A stretch of 64,000 bases of DNA from UBA3263 sp964508865 (GCA_964508865.1 CAZDVP010000001.1:1-64000); one strand, 5' to 3'. Counted from the first letter of the stretch, positions 32,075-41,735 are shown. The notes: a model not told the origin generated them from the sequence alone. Made by a program: numbers and translations.

Positions 32075-32098
32075 GGAGCGTGGATTTTTCCACGCTCC
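32075..32098. terminator. 10-bp hairpin between dUTPase and ligase genes
   Basis: GGAGCGTGGA (32075-32084) pairs with TCCACGCTCC (32089-32098) around TTTT. No T run follows on the minus strand, so it may be a weak terminator or an RNA-processing site. Confidence 0.5.
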
Positions 32099-32108
32099 GT
32101 TGTTCGGT

Positions 32109-32567
32109 TTAGTTGATTCCGGTGTGGCTGTAGGCTCCTTCGCCTCGCTCTGTTGAGTTGAGTTCTGAGGCTTCTTCCCATTCAATTTGAGTGTATTCTT
32201 TGATTACCAGCTGTGCGACTCGCATACCTGAAGTGATGTGGAACGTCTCAACGCTGTGGTTGATTAAGATGATTCCAATCTCGCCGCGATAGTCAGCGTC
32301 TACGGTGCCGGGAGTGTTTAGGACGGTTATTCCCTGCTTCAGTGCGAGGCCACCACGAGGGCGTACCTGACATTCGTAGCCGTGAGGCAGCTGGATGTAG
32401 AGGCCGGTGGGGATAAGGACACGGCCACCAGGGGGAAGGTCTACCGGGCCTCCGGGCAGATATGCGCGGACATCCATGCCGGCAGCTTCGGCTGTTTCAT
32501 ACTTGGGAAGGGGGTTGTCCGATTTATTGATGATGCGGACGTTTACAGGTTCATTCTGGGTTTTCAT
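32109..32567 (-). CDS. dut: dUTP diphosphatase
   Basis: 152 residues, a trimeric dUTPase with all five motifs: AAGMDVRAYLP (I), PRGGLAL (II), GTVDADYRGEIGIIL (III), GMRVAQLVI (IV) and the P-loop-like RGEGAYSHTG (V). It hydrolyses dUTP to dUMP, keeping uracil out of phage DNA and feeding dTMP synthesis. Overlaps the upstream gene by 17 bases. Confidence 0.95.
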   Translation of the reverse strand: MKTQNEPVNVRIINKSDNPLPKYETAEAAGMDVRAYLPGGPVDLPPGGRVLIPTGLYIQLPHGYECQVRPRGGLALKQGITVLNTPGTVDADYRGEIGIILINHSVETFHITSGMRVAQLVIKEYTQIEWEEASELNSTERGEGAYSHTGIN

Positions 32568-32904
32568 TGTTTGAAGATTTTTTATTGGTGTTGTATTTCA
32601 TGCCTTTTCGACACATTGCTTTGGTCGGGTAATATTTTCGTTCCACTCCACAGAGTCGATCATATTCTTCAAGACGCAATACGCCTTCGTCTTCTTCACC
32701 CAATTCTATCTTTGGGTCAAGATGTCGGAAATAGAATCCGCAACAGGATATGCTATTACCGTTACAGGCCAATGTAATATTGGCTGGAGATGTGTGGAAC
32801 ATCTCAGCGGCAGCATTAACCGAGCAGATTTTAGAAATGTATCTTTTAAGTGGATTGAAGACGAGAACTCGTTTAGATAGTTTGTTATTCAGTGTTCCTT
32901 TCAT
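32551..32904 (-). CDS. NUMOD1-like DNA-binding protein, 117 aa
   Basis: From the ATG at 32904. VLVFNPLKRYISKICSVNAA, then AEMFHTSPANITLACNGNSI and CCGFYFRHL, matches the pattern of NUMOD1/intron-endonuclease repeat motifs (helix pair, N-I-x-x-C-x-G, then GFxFR). No nuclease domain is attached. Probable DNA binder of phage origin. Confidence 0.55.
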   Translation of the reverse strand: MKGTLNNKLSKRVLVFNPLKRYISKICSVNAAAEMFHTSPANITLACNGNSISCCGFYFRHLDPKIELGEEDEGVLRLEEYDRLCGVERKYYPTKAMCRKGMKYNTNKKSSNNENPE

Positions 32905-33343
32905 GCTCAATTATCTGTTTTAAGACCTCCGATGACAGTCTGTTACGAACAGACTGGACCAGATATGTATCTGAAACCGATATGCCCTGAGTGAGAATTT
33001 CGTGAGTTCGGTCACACATATAGGCCAGGAAGTCAGGTTCGACAAATGAGATGAAAAGGTAAACGAAATTACCGTCAATTAGAGAATGTCCTTCTTCATT
33101 GATTTTACATACATCTTCAGCTGCTATATGATATGCGTTGCACAACGCTATAATTTGTGGCCGATACTGATTCCAAAAATGGGTAAGCGGCCTCGAAGGA
33201 CTGAGTTGCTGAAGATATGAGGTAGCATCAAAATATGTTTTGTTGCTTGCCTCGTCTGTACCGAATAATATTTGCGGAAATTCTGCTAAGGCGACTTCGG
33301 TACATTTTAGTCTGATTTCGCCTTTAGCCGGCTGGCCAAGCAT
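32885..33343 (-). CDS. Hypothetical protein, 152 aa
   Basis: Mostly helical, with a hydrophobic core (FVYLFISFVEPDFLAYMCD) that is probably buried, not a membrane helix. Overlaps both neighbours. Not recognised. Confidence 0.5.
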   Translation of the reverse strand: MLGQPAKGEIRLKCTEVALAEFPQILFGTDEASNKTYFDATSYLQQLSPSRPLTHFWNQYRPQIIALCNAYHIAAEDVCKINEEGHSLIDGNFVYLFISFVEPDFLAYMCDRTHEILTQGISVSDTYLVQSVRNRLSSEVLKQIIEHERNTE

Positions 33344-33897
33344 TACTGCTTGTCATATTCCTGCGTCTTGCTCCGATGTACTTCAGTTGGCCAATAGATT
33401 GCTTCGGCCCTGTCAAATTTGGCATCGCGGATAACGTAGTCCGACATTGTGTCGCGGAGATGCTCGATGATACGGTTGTTTGCATCAGCGTTAGAGGTTG
33501 CTGGCGTGTAGAAGGTCTCCGTAGTCTTTTTCTCTTTCGCTGTCTTTTCATCAATGGTGAAAAAGTCGGTTTTGACAGAATACAGACCCGTTCCACTGTT
33601 TTCGCTCTCAGAGAAGAAATTCCCGATCATGCCGCACACCTGGTCTTCGTCTTGTTCCAGGATGTTGTTGTAAAGAACATCTGTGATTTTGGTTTTGATG
33701 ATCTCAATGCTGATGTTTGAGAATCGGGTGCGGTCGTAAATTTCAGCCAATTTGTAGGCCACTTTCTCCGCTTCAGTGTAACTGGTAGCAAGCACCAGTT
33801 CCTCAATTTTGGTTTTTTGCAGAGTTCCATTCTCTTGCTCCTTAGTGTATTCCGTTTTGATTCGGAAGTAACTAAGACCTGTTTGGTTCTGTTCCAT
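33343..33897 (-). CDS. DUF4494-like protein, 184 aa
   Basis: The start SYFRIKTEYTKEQENGTLQK, the central LATSYTEAEKVAYKLAE, and the second half in which VKTDFFTIDEKTAKEKKTTE repeats the same layout look like DUF4494, a family common on Bacteroidales phages and elements. Function unknown. First gene of the minus-strand operon that begins opposite the late module. Confidence 0.6.
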   Translation of the reverse strand: MEQNQTGLSYFRIKTEYTKEQENGTLQKTKIEELVLATSYTEAEKVAYKLAEIYDRTRFSNISIEIIKTKITDVLYNNILEQDEDQVCGMIGNFFSESENSGTGLYSVKTDFFTIDEKTAKEKKTTETFYTPATSNADANNRIIEHLRDTMSDYVIRDAKFDRAEAIYWPTEVHRSKTQEYDKQ

Positions 33898-33935
33898 AAG
33901 GCTTGTTTTAGAAATTAAACTTGTATTTGTCGCTG

Positions 33936-33983
33936 CAAAGATACAAAATATTTCATTAACACACTAATAAAACTATACTTTTG
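33936..33983. promoter_or_regulatory. Divergent promoter region between early and late genes
   Basis: Minus strand TATCTTTG (33943-33936) is a -7 box for the 33897 gene; its -33 box is poor. Plus strand TACTTTTG (33976-33983) fits TAnnTTTG, with TTTC at 33951 as a weak -33. The weak -33 boxes may mean that a phage activator is needed for the late genes. Confidence 0.45.
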
Positions 33984-34112
33984 TTTTAATAAAATATCTA
34001 CAATATTGATATTAAGAGTGTTACAAAATAATAAAAAGAGGTTCGTTATTAAGCCATCTTAAACACTCTGGTCTTAAAAATGTGCCTGGGTGAAACAATG
34101 CTCCAGCAGTTT

Positions 34113-34120
34113 CTCTATTC
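34113..34120 (+). promoter_or_regulatory. CTCTATTC leader motif before portal gene
   Basis: CTCTATTCTTCAGAAAAC lies 24-31 bases before the ATG at 34144. Similar text occurs before the protease (CTATTCTTTG, 37610), chaperone (42295) and tape-measure (42978) genes. Confidence 0.45.
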
Positions 34121-34143
34121 TTCAGAAAACAAGGCTGTTTACA

Positions 34144-35466
34144 ATGATAACATCCACTAAAGACGAAAAATTACTGGAGTTGCTGGAAAGTATTTATCGT
34201 ACCAGCAAGCGCACCATACAGGATTATACGCATGAAATCGACAGACACTGCCGATTCAAATCTTCGTATCGACATCTCAAAAATGGAACAGTGCTCGATG
34301 ATAGGGCGCGGTTAATTGATCTTTTCGATGCTTGTGTGCAACAGGACGCACACCTTGCAGCTGTACTTGAAACGCTGTACTCTCAAATTTTAGGGGAGCG
34401 TTATATGCTGGCAAGACAAAATGAAAAGGGTCGTTATGTAAAAGATGTTGAAGCAACTAAGAAAGTGCAGGGTACTCAGTTTATTAAAATTATCCGAGGT
34501 ATCGTAGAATCGAAGTTATATGGTTACACCGGCATTTATATCTCTCCAGAGATTGATCCTCGAACTGGTAAACTGAAGGAAGTAACTCTGATAGAGCGTC
34601 GTAATATTTTACCTGACCAGCGTCGTATTGTTCAGAGGCAGAGTATCTGGTCTCCGGGTTGGGATTTGGATGACCCAAAATATTCCGACTATTATATTTT
34701 GATTAACAATGGTGATTTGGGTTGCTTCTCTGCTACCACGCCATTGATTCTGGCAAAGAAGTTTACAATGGCTAACTATGTGAACTTTTCCCATACTTAC
34801 GGACAGCCTATTATTCATGGGAAGACAGAATCAGATAATAGTAATGACAGAAAACGCTTGGCAAATGATATAGCCGGTGCCGCTCAGAATAAGGTTATTG
34901 TAACCGGGCTTAACGACAGCGTGGATATTAAAACCTTCACAATGTCTAATTCAGAGCGCATTTTTACCGGTTTGATAGGTCTGGTTGATAAGGATGTTTC
35001 CAACCTTATTCTTGGTTCTGAGTCAATGGCCGGTGCCACTCAATCTTATGTAGGTGCCACTCGTGCTCACGAAAATATATTCCGAGATCGAGTAGAGGTG
35101 TACCGGGATTACATTGAACTTGTGATGAATGAGGAAGTTATACCTCGTTTAGTCAAAATGGGCTACATTGAGGCCGGTTTGGAGTTCAAATATACCAAGC
35201 GAATTGAAATGTCAGACGATGACCGTATTAAACTCTTCCAGGTTATTGGCACACAATGGGAAATGGAGCCTGACACTATCGAACAGGAATTTGGCATCAA
35301 GGTGAAGCGTCAGTTGAATGTTGATACTGGAGTTGGTGCTGGTGGTGATGTTTCCGGAGATGGGTACGATAGACATAGCACTCGACACCTGACAGATGAA
35401 GAGTATTATCGTCGATACGGTCATGCTCGTGGTACGAAAAATTTTCTAATGGAGAGGGAGCTTTAA
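34144..35466 (+). CDS. Portal protein, Mu gp29/DUF935-like
   Basis: 440 residues. The ATG at 34144 is preferred to a GTG at 34090. Typical portal layout: helical start, KKVQGTQFIKIIRGIVESKL, a mid-region KYSDYYILINNGDLG, and the stem/wing part VDKDVSNLILGSESMAGATQ, then YVGATRAHENIF, as in DUF935 portals of Mu-like phages. Twelve copies would form the DNA gateway at one capsid vertex. First gene of the late plus-strand module and followed by the minor head protein, as in Mu. Confidence 0.8.
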   Translation: MITSTKDEKLLELLESIYRTSKRTIQDYTHEIDRHCRFKSSYRHLKNGTVLDDRARLIDLFDACVQQDAHLAAVLETLYSQILGERYMLARQNEKGRYVKDVEATKKVQGTQFIKIIRGIVESKLYGYTGIYISPEIDPRTGKLKEVTLIERRNILPDQRRIVQRQSIWSPGWDLDDPKYSDYYILINNGDLGCFSATTPLILAKKFTMANYVNFSHTYGQPIIHGKTESDNSNDRKRLANDIAGAAQNKVIVTGLNDSVDIKTFTMSNSERIFTGLIGLVDKDVSNLILGSESMAGATQSYVGATRAHENIFRDRVEVYRDYIELVMNEEVIPRLVKMGYIEAGLEFKYTKRIEMSDDDRIKLFQVIGTQWEMEPDTIEQEFGIKVKRQLNVDTGVGAGGDVSGDGYDRHSTRHLTDEEYYRRYGHARGTKNFLMEREL

Positions 35467-35489
35467 GTCCGGTTCGCCTCTCCGAAGTA

Positions 35490-36347
35490 TTGGCTCAAAG
35501 AAAGCCTGAAAAGGACGAAGAAAAGCATAAAGAAGAAGTAGCAGCTCTGGTTGTTTTGTTCCGTCAGCTCATTGAATCCATGCGTGAAGAGGATGGTGAA
35601 CTGGAGAACTTAGAAGAACTTATGGAGGCTCGTGCTGATTTTGCAATTCGTCATGCTCTTAATGGTTTCGGACTTTCTTATGATGAAGCCATAAAACTCA
35701 TTCAGAATGAAGATGATCTTCCTGATGAATTGAAAGTGCAGCGTGATATAGTAATTGCAGCTGTTGATAATCTGGTTGACTTTGCTGTAGCGGAAGAGTA
35801 CCAAATGACCAATGACCTCCCAGACATTGAGGAACTATCAGAGGATGGTATGTCTGAAGATGAAATTTGGGAGGAATTAGAAGTCGTGTTTAGTAAATAC
35901 AATGACCGATATGCTATGGTTGAGAATATGGATATTGAGTATGCGATGATAGTCGCTGCTTATCTCTCGGCCATGAAAGAGCAGACAGTTCTGACTTATA
36001 TGACAATGGGCGATGAACGTGTGCGCCCTTGGCACTTGCAATATGAAGGATTCACAGCACCAAAATCATCATTCCCTGAATGGTTGATTCCTCCGATTGA
36101 GCATGGGTGCAGATGTTTCCTTGTAGAAGACACCGTTGGCAATATGTCCTCTGGCATCATGGCATCATCTGGTGAAATTCCAGTTCGTCCGGATTGGTTT
36201 AATCCTACATTCAAAGAAAGCGTCGCAAAGGGTGGCAGAATCTTTTCTGATGAACATCCCTATTTCCAAATTGATGAGAAGCATTTGAAAAAGCTGACAA
36301 AGATAGCCAATCGCATCAAACAAAAGTATTTGAATGGCACGAAGTAG
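35490..36347 (+). CDS. Minor head protein, Mu F/SPP1 gp7-like
   Basis: 285 residues. The signature DERVRPWHLQYEGFTAPKSS, then WLIPPIEHGCRCFLV, matches the D-x-R-(V)-x-P-x-H...PP...H-x-C-R-C motif of phage Mu F. The first codon is TTG; no ATG or GTG lies further upstream in frame, so the true start is uncertain. The protein helps head assembly and may enter the host with DNA. Overlaps the next gene by 14 bases. Confidence 0.8.
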   Translation: MAQRKPEKDEEKHKEEVAALVVLFRQLIESMREEDGELENLEELMEARADFAIRHALNGFGLSYDEAIKLIQNEDDLPDELKVQRDIVIAAVDNLVDFAVAEEYQMTNDLPDIEELSEDGMSEDEIWEELEVVFSKYNDRYAMVENMDIEYAMIVAAYLSAMKEQTVLTYMTMGDERVRPWHLQYEGFTAPKSSFPEWLIPPIEHGCRCFLVEDTVGNMSSGIMASSGEIPVRPDWFNPTFKESVAKGGRIFSDEHPYFQIDEKHLKKLTKIANRIKQKYLNGTK

Positions 36348-36849
36348 AAGTGGTATTCAGCTTACTCCTCAACAATTCAATCTTATGTGGATTAACGCTC
36401 CACACAGATTGAACTTGGCCTTATGGAATTTTGAGGTAGAGGTTGGTAAGTCAGTAGTCTCAATTTTCAAAGATAGCTTCACTAAGAAGGCGTGGAAAGG
36501 CAAAGCGTGGGCACCGAGATCAAAGAATACTCGTGGTTCACACCCATTGCTGGATGAAACCGGAACGCTTAAAAATTCTATCAAATGGAAACTGTTGGGG
36601 AGCGGCGTTGGCAAATCTAAAGGAGTCCGCATTTACACCGACCCTTCAGCTTTTGGGGGCGCGGCAAGGCATCCTGGTTTTTGCTATGCCGCAGTTCATA
36701 ATCAAGGATTACCATTTTTGGCATTTGGGAAACACCCCATGAATATGCCTCAAAGACAATTCATGGGAGATGATAGTGGAGAAGTCAATTTGCAAATTAG
36801 GACTTTGACAAATAAGTATTTACACATTAGACATATCGCTCATAAATGA
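36334..36849 (+). CDS. Virion morphogenesis protein, Mu gpG-like
   Basis: 171 residues. Short basic start, KAWAPRS, LLDETGTLKNSIKWKLL, YTDPSAFGG, AAVHNQG and MPQRQFMG follow the gpG/tail-completion pattern (L..TG.L..SI ... YA.IHQ.G ... PAR.FLG). In Mu-like phages this protein acts in head-tail joining. Position after F fits. Confidence 0.75.
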   Translation: MARSRSGIQLTPQQFNLMWINAPHRLNLALWNFEVEVGKSVVSIFKDSFTKKAWKGKAWAPRSKNTRGSHPLLDETGTLKNSIKWKLLGSGVGKSKGVRIYTDPSAFGGAARHPGFCYAAVHNQGLPFLAFGKHPMNMPQRQFMGDDSGEVNLQIRTLTNKYLHIRHIAHK

Positions 36850-37583
36850 TTATTGATAAACATTCACCTCAGAAGCCGGTTAAGCCCGAAGTAGAAGAAA
36901 CTGTTCCTGTTGAGGTAACAGAAGAGCCGGTTTTGTCTGAAATTCAAGAGTTGGTAAGAACTAACCCTATGATTGAAGCGTATAAGGCCGTCCGGAAAAT
37001 TCTCGAAGGTATTAAACGAAATCCTGACGATCCCAACAGCCCCCCATTATTTCGTACTATCAAGTTGGACAATGGGCAACTTGCTCGTATCAAGGGTTCA
37101 AAACTAAATAGAGAATATGGCATTGCGTTTCCGGCAGTCTTTATTCACTATATAAATGTGTATTATAACGTAGGTACCTCAAAAATATCTGAGGGTAAAG
37201 GTACTATGCGAATACACTATGTACTTAATCGCCTGAACAACAGTGATGATGAAGACGAAACAGAAGGCTTGCGTGTGTATGACCAAATCGTATCTGCTAT
37301 TGAGGCCAATAAGAGTCAATTCCCAGCATTAGTTCAGAGATTCCAACTGGAATACTGGGACCAGCCTTTGTCTTTTGATGATGGACTTCAGCCATACTGG
37401 ATTGACTATCAAATATGGTTCCAGAACTTTTCGGCTTATCAGTATAAAGATTATGTCGATGTTTATGTTACTGCTCCGCCGTTTACGCAACCCAGTGACC
37501 AGAATGAAATCGCCAATCCGAATAATACTCCGAATTATGAAGATCCCAAATTTGAGGATTTGGTTGGCTTTGATGAGCCGTAG
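36846..37583 (+). CDS. Probable neck or tail-terminator protein, 245 aa
   Basis: Acidic, Pro-rich start (residues 1-35), then an alpha/beta domain (FPAVFIHYINVYYNVGTSKI, GTMRIHYVLNRL) that looks like tail-terminator proteins, and a Pro/Asn-rich tail. Start overlaps the previous stop (ATGA). Assignment rests mainly on order: gpG, this gene, protease. Confidence 0.5.
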   Translation: MIIDKHSPQKPVKPEVEETVPVEVTEEPVLSEIQELVRTNPMIEAYKAVRKILEGIKRNPDDPNSPPLFRTIKLDNGQLARIKGSKLNREYGIAFPAVFIHYINVYYNVGTSKISEGKGTMRIHYVLNRLNNSDDEDETEGLRVYDQIVSAIEANKSQFPALVQRFQLEYWDQPLSFDDGLQPYWIDYQIWFQNFSAYQYKDYVDVYVTAPPFTQPSDQNEIANPNNTPNYEDPKFEDLVGFDEP

Positions 37584-37636
37584 TTTACCCCTTTGCAAAA
37601 TCAAATTATCTATTCTTTGAAAAAGCAATGATGTAA

Positions 37637-38905
37637 ATGGAAAAAGAACAACTGAAACATATTGTCGGCAGCTATGAATCTGGTAAGCCGGCTGTGATTC
37701 GCTTCTTTGGCTCCGTAAATTCAGAATCTGTACAGCAGTTTAATGCGGAGTTTTCATATCTGGTAGATTATGTTAAGCCTTCAAAAATAATCGTGATGAT
37801 CAATTCTGAAGGTGGTAGCGTGATTTACGGAATGAGCGTCTTTTCCCTCATCCAGTCTTGTCCTATTGAGGTAGATTGTATTGTTGAGGGTATTGCGGCT
37901 TCTATGGGAAGCATCATTTGGGCTGCTGGTGATAATCTATTCATGCACGATTATTCGCTTTTGATGATCCACAATCCCTTTAATAGTTGGTCATCTGATG
38001 AAAGCGAAAATACAAAAGTAACAGTAGAGGCTTTCCGTAGCCAATTGGAGACCATCTACAGAAAACGCTTTGGCATGACTAAAGAGCAGGTCAAGGACAT
38101 TATGGATGGTGCCGAAGGCGTAGATGGCTCTTGGTTCACTGCCAAAGATGCTATTAAGGCTGGATTTCTCAGCTCTGAGAATGTAATCAAGACCTCTAAG
38201 CAGGTTCGTGATAAAGTTAAAAATCAAATTGACGGAGTAAGCAATGCTTCTTCCCTACGTGACATTATGACGGCTGTTTCGGCTGAGATTGATGAAAATA
38301 AACTTCTCGGTGAAGTTATGGCTATTCATAATCGAACAGATAATAAAACCCAAACAGAACCAAAAGTAATGGAAAAAGAGAACGAAACTCCCATTTTCGA
38401 TGCTATTTCCGCACAGCTTGGATTCTCGAAGGATGCTCAGATGACAGCCGTTTCTGCGAGAATTGCAGAACTGCTCAAAGCCGAAACCGAACTTGCTTCA
38501 GTAAAGGCTGATTACGATGCTCTGAAGATTGACTTCAAGGCAAAGGAAGCAGAGCTAACTAACGTCAACAGCAAACTCACAGAAACCGAAGCCTCGCTCA
38601 AAAAGTATCAGGACGCAGAAGCTGCTGCGTTTGAGGCCAAAATTGTAGCCCTCGTTGAAGAGGCTATCAAGGCCGGTAAAATTGAGGATTCTGCAAAGGC
38701 CGACTGGATTGAAATGGCCCGTGGCAATTTCGACCGTGTTCAGTCAGTCCTTGCATCAATTCATGGCCGCGATGACATTGCTGCTAAGATTGCCGATGAT
38801 CCTGAAAACAAGGAGCAGATCGACGCAACCCTCAAAACCGTTGAGGAGCAGGCAAAGGAAAAGATTAAAGCGGTACTCGGCGATTTCAAACTTCAGAAAT
38901 TTTAA
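37637..38905 (+). CDS. Prohead protease (ClpP type) fused to scaffold
   Basis: 422 residues. Residues 1-190 are a ClpP-fold S49-like protease: MINSEGGSVIYGMSVFSLIQ, nucleophile Ser89 in GIAASMGS, and His112 in LLMIHNPF. Residues 245-422 are a charged coiled coil (ETELASVKADYDALKIDFKA) of the scaffold kind. In such fusions the scaffold shapes the prohead and is then digested by the protease. An internal ATG at about 38370 (KVMEKENET) could start a separate scaffold product. Followed at once by the major capsid gene. Confidence 0.85.
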   Translation: MEKEQLKHIVGSYESGKPAVIRFFGSVNSESVQQFNAEFSYLVDYVKPSKIIVMINSEGGSVIYGMSVFSLIQSCPIEVDCIVEGIAASMGSIIWAAGDNLFMHDYSLLMIHNPFNSWSSDESENTKVTVEAFRSQLETIYRKRFGMTKEQVKDIMDGAEGVDGSWFTAKDAIKAGFLSSENVIKTSKQVRDKVKNQIDGVSNASSLRDIMTAVSAEIDENKLLGEVMAIHNRTDNKTQTEPKVMEKENETPIFDAISAQLGFSKDAQMTAVSARIAELLKAETELASVKADYDALKIDFKAKEAELTNVNSKLTETEASLKKYQDAEAAAFEAKIVALVEEAIKAGKIEDSAKADWIEMARGNFDRVQSVLASIHGRDDIAAKIADDPENKEQIDATLKTVEEQAKEKIKAVLGDFKLQKF

Positions 38906-38917
38906 TCTTGACCAATA

Positions 38918-40033
38918 ATGGCAACAATTCATTTCGCAAGTAACACTTATGCCGGTGAAGTCCTTGAAGATCTGCTTCTTTATACAGCTCATGGCAATGA
39001 CACCTATGAAGAGGGACTTATCCATATTAAGCCCGGCATCCAGAAACGTCTTGTGCTTCCCCACATCGAGCTGGGCGACATCGTACAGGACAATGTAGCA
39101 ACCCCTAAATCTCCCGGCAGTGTCGGTGCAGAAGGTGCAGCCGACGATGAAACCGGTTTCAACCAGTATAAACATTCCGAGCGTTATCTCGACCCCCAGG
39201 ATTTTATGATCTATGTCGAGTTCAATCCTCGTGACTATGAGGAATACTGGCGACCCTTCCAGCCCGAAGGCCCTCTGGTTTTCCGTGAGCTGGCTCCGGA
39301 AGTACAGGCAAAGATGCTCCATCTACTCATCGACAAAAAGGATCAGTACATCAACGACTCTATCTGGGGTTCTCGTAAGGGTGGTGCAGATACCACTAAA
39401 GTCACCGGTCCCACTAATGGCACAGTTCTTGGTGGCCGCACTTCCGGTGGTAAGATGAAGTATTTCGATGGCGCGGTTATGCGTGTGCTTAACAACATCG
39501 CTACAAATGCTTCCAAAGAGGAAAAGGCTTCGGGTCAGGTTGTTCTGGCCGGTAACACTGAGATTACCACCGGTGCTCAGGTAGAAGCCGCTCTTTATGC
39601 CATTTGGATGAAATGTCCTAAGCACGTCCGCAAATCGAAGAAACTGAAATTCGTCATGGGCTGGGATCTATGGGATCTTTACGACCAGTATCTCACCGCC
39701 AAAGACGTGAAGTACACCGAGAATACCGACGTTAACCGCCGTCGTTTCAAGGGCAAGCAGATTGTCGTAATTGACGGTATGCCGGAATCTACCATCTTCC
39801 TTGGCCGTTTCAGTAAAGAGATGGATTCCTGCCTGTGGATGTCGGTTGACTATGCAACTGATCAGGAATCAGTGAAAGTAGCTCCCCTTCAAAACAACTC
39901 TGAGCTGTGGTTCTTCCAGATGCGAATGAAGATGGACGTGAACATTGTTCTGCCCTCTGAAATCGTTTGCTGGACAGCGTATAAAAACGTTGAGACCGTT
40001 CAGGGTGGAGACCAGGGCGGTGGTCAAGGCTAA
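38918..40033 (+). CDS. Major capsid protein
   Basis: 371 residues. Placed directly after protease-scaffold, and codon use is the most regular in the window (C-ending codons), as in highly expressed genes. N-terminal arm (TYAGEVLEDLLLYTAHGNDT), then a GIQKRLVLPHIELGDIVQD segment and a long alpha/beta body fit an HK97-fold capsid protein. Cleavage by the protease would remove part of the N-terminus; the site is not evident. Ends with a Gly-rich tail. Confidence 0.75.
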   Translation: MATIHFASNTYAGEVLEDLLLYTAHGNDTYEEGLIHIKPGIQKRLVLPHIELGDIVQDNVATPKSPGSVGAEGAADDETGFNQYKHSERYLDPQDFMIYVEFNPRDYEEYWRPFQPEGPLVFRELAPEVQAKMLHLLIDKKDQYINDSIWGSRKGGADTTKVTGPTNGTVLGGRTSGGKMKYFDGAVMRVLNNIATNASKEEKASGQVVLAGNTEITTGAQVEAALYAIWMKCPKHVRKSKKLKFVMGWDLWDLYDQYLTAKDVKYTENTDVNRRRFKGKQIVVIDGMPESTIFLGRFSKEMDSCLWMSVDYATDQESVKVAPLQNNSELWFFQMRMKMDVNIVLPSEIVCWTAYKNVETVQGGDQGGGQG

Positions 40034-40073
40034 GGCGGCGGAGACTAATTCAATCTGCTACTAATGTATAACC

Positions 40074-40110
40074 GGGGAGTGGAGATGGACTCCGCTCCCT
40101 ATTTTAATTT
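40074..40110 (+). terminator. Intrinsic terminator after capsid gene
   Basis: GGGAGTGGAG/CTCCGCTCCC (one G-U pair) around a short loop, then TATTTTAATTTC. It would let the capsid transcript be ended separately and made in excess. Confidence 0.7.
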
Positions 40111-40119
40111 CAATCCGTT

Positions 40120-40389
40120 ATGGCAAAAGTAAAGTCTGAAAAAATTGCCGAGGAACAGAATGTTCCGAGTGCAACTGAACAAGGTGAAGAGACCCCCAAA
40201 GCTCCGGAGGTTGCTTCGGAAGATAAAGTTGAAGTTGAGATTCCTGAAACTGTAAAACAGATCTTGAAGCTCTACCCGAATATGAAAGAGTTGTATATTG
40301 ACACAAAGGGAGGTGTGTACACCAAATCTGCCCCTGCCCAGATTGTCAAAGGATTGACTCTTTATAAGAATCCGTATTTCAAACAGTAA
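40120..40389 (+). CDS. Small virion-module protein, 89 aa
   Basis: Acidic, disordered first half (EEQNVPSATEQGEETPKAPE), folded second half (KLYPNMKELYIDTKGGVYT). A protein with the LYPxxxELYxxxxG core is common between capsid and sheath genes in Bacteroidales phages; function unknown. Confidence 0.55.
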   Translation: MAKVKSEKIAEEQNVPSATEQGEETPKAPEVASEDKVEVEIPETVKQILKLYPNMKELYIDTKGGVYTKSAPAQIVKGLTLYKNPYFKQ

Positions 40390-40403
40390 TTCTATAAACG
40401 ATA

Positions 40404-41735
40404 ATGGCTTTAGGAAATGTTTTTATGAAGGACACAGACGGTAACATTGGTTCTCAGATTGTGAACCTTACCGAAAAAGTCTGTGGTCTGGTCTTTGACA
40501 TTTCAGCTCAGTCTAACTTCTGGACAACTGGACAGGGTGCTGAAATCTCTGAAACTTGGAAAGACCAAATTATCGAACTGAATAGCCTGAAAGATGCAGA
40601 GGATCTCGGCATTACTCCTTATACCGGAGAGGTGTCGGAAGAGGACAGTACCAGTAAAGATCTCCTTGCTGGAATCCCTTACTATCACATCAAGCAGTTC
40701 TTCGGTCAGGCCGGTGGCAGCGGACGTTTGTTCGTCATGTTTGCTGATTGTTCTTCAAACTGGAACGCTATTTTGGATATGCAACGTGCTGCCAATGGCA
40801 TAATCAACCAGTTTGGCGTTTGGACTGAACAGTGCCTCTGGAAGAAGATGGATGCTTCAGCAACCACTTACACTTGTGCAATTGTTGGCGATCTCCAGTC
40901 AATTGCAGAACAGATGGCTAATGATTACTTTGCTCCTGCTTGTATTCTGCTGAGTGCAAATACTTCTAAGGTAATCACCGCTTCGGGTAAGTCGGACAAG
41001 ATTGTGTTCAGCGAGATCCCCACCTGTATTCTCGATGCTCGCTATGTGAGTGTATTGCTCTCTCAGTCTATGGACACAGAGGTTAAACAAATGCAAGCCT
41101 CTCTGACTTCCACTACCCCTGTTGGTGTGGTCGGCCTTGCACTTGGCACACTCACTACTATCAGTGTTGGCGAGAGTCTTGCATGGGTTGAACGATGTGA
41201 CATCGTAAACTATGTGCCGGCTGTCGAGATGGGCTTCGGGGATTCTACTATTGAAAATGGCGTACTCAAAAACGCCACTTCATACTCGGCACTTACCCGT
41301 TATCAGCTGGATGACCTTGATGATAAGGGCTATATCTTCATGCGTACCTACGAGGGCCTTGAAGGTCATGTGTACTTTACCAAAGACCGCTCTTGCTCTA
41401 ACGGTGACTATTGCACCATAGCTCGCAACCGTGCAATCAATAAGTCTCGCCGTCTTGTTCGTACTGCACTTTTGCCTCGTGTGAACTCGCCTATCAAAGT
41501 GGATCCGGCAAACGGCAATCTTTCTGCCGCTCAGGTGACGGTGTTCACCAATCTCATAACTGATGCTCTTCAGACTATGGCAACTGCTGAAGAGATTAGC
41601 AGCATTGGCACAGTTACAGTACCGGCTGCACAGAATATTCTACGCACTAAGACGCTAAAGCTCTATTATACGCTCATTCCTCTTGGCTGTGCCGAGGAAA
41701 TTCGCGTTGAGGAAGGTCTGGCTATCAGTCGCTAA
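40404..41735 (+). CDS. Tail sheath protein, DUF2586-like
   Basis: 443 residues. The start MALGNVFMKDTDGNIGSQIV, the central DDLDDKGYIFMRTYEGLEGH and the C-terminal RTKTLKLYYTLIPLGCAEEI, then RVEEGLAI, match DUF2586, the sheath family of Bacteroidales Mu-like myoviruses. It forms the contractile outer tube around the tail. Its presence makes the phage a myovirus. Confidence 0.8.
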   Translation: MALGNVFMKDTDGNIGSQIVNLTEKVCGLVFDISAQSNFWTTGQGAEISETWKDQIIELNSLKDAEDLGITPYTGEVSEEDSTSKDLLAGIPYYHIKQFFGQAGGSGRLFVMFADCSSNWNAILDMQRAANGIINQFGVWTEQCLWKKMDASATTYTCAIVGDLQSIAEQMANDYFAPACILLSANTSKVITASGKSDKIVFSEIPTCILDARYVSVLLSQSMDTEVKQMQASLTSTTPVGVVGLALGTLTTISVGESLAWVERCDIVNYVPAVEMGFGDSTIENGVLKNATSYSALTRYQLDDLDDKGYIFMRTYEGLEGHVYFTKDRSCSNGDYCTIARNRAINKSRRLVRTALLPRVNSPIKVDPANGNLSAAQVTVFTNLITDALQTMATAEEISSIGTVTVPAAQNILRTKTLKLYYTLIPLGCAEEIRVEEGLAISR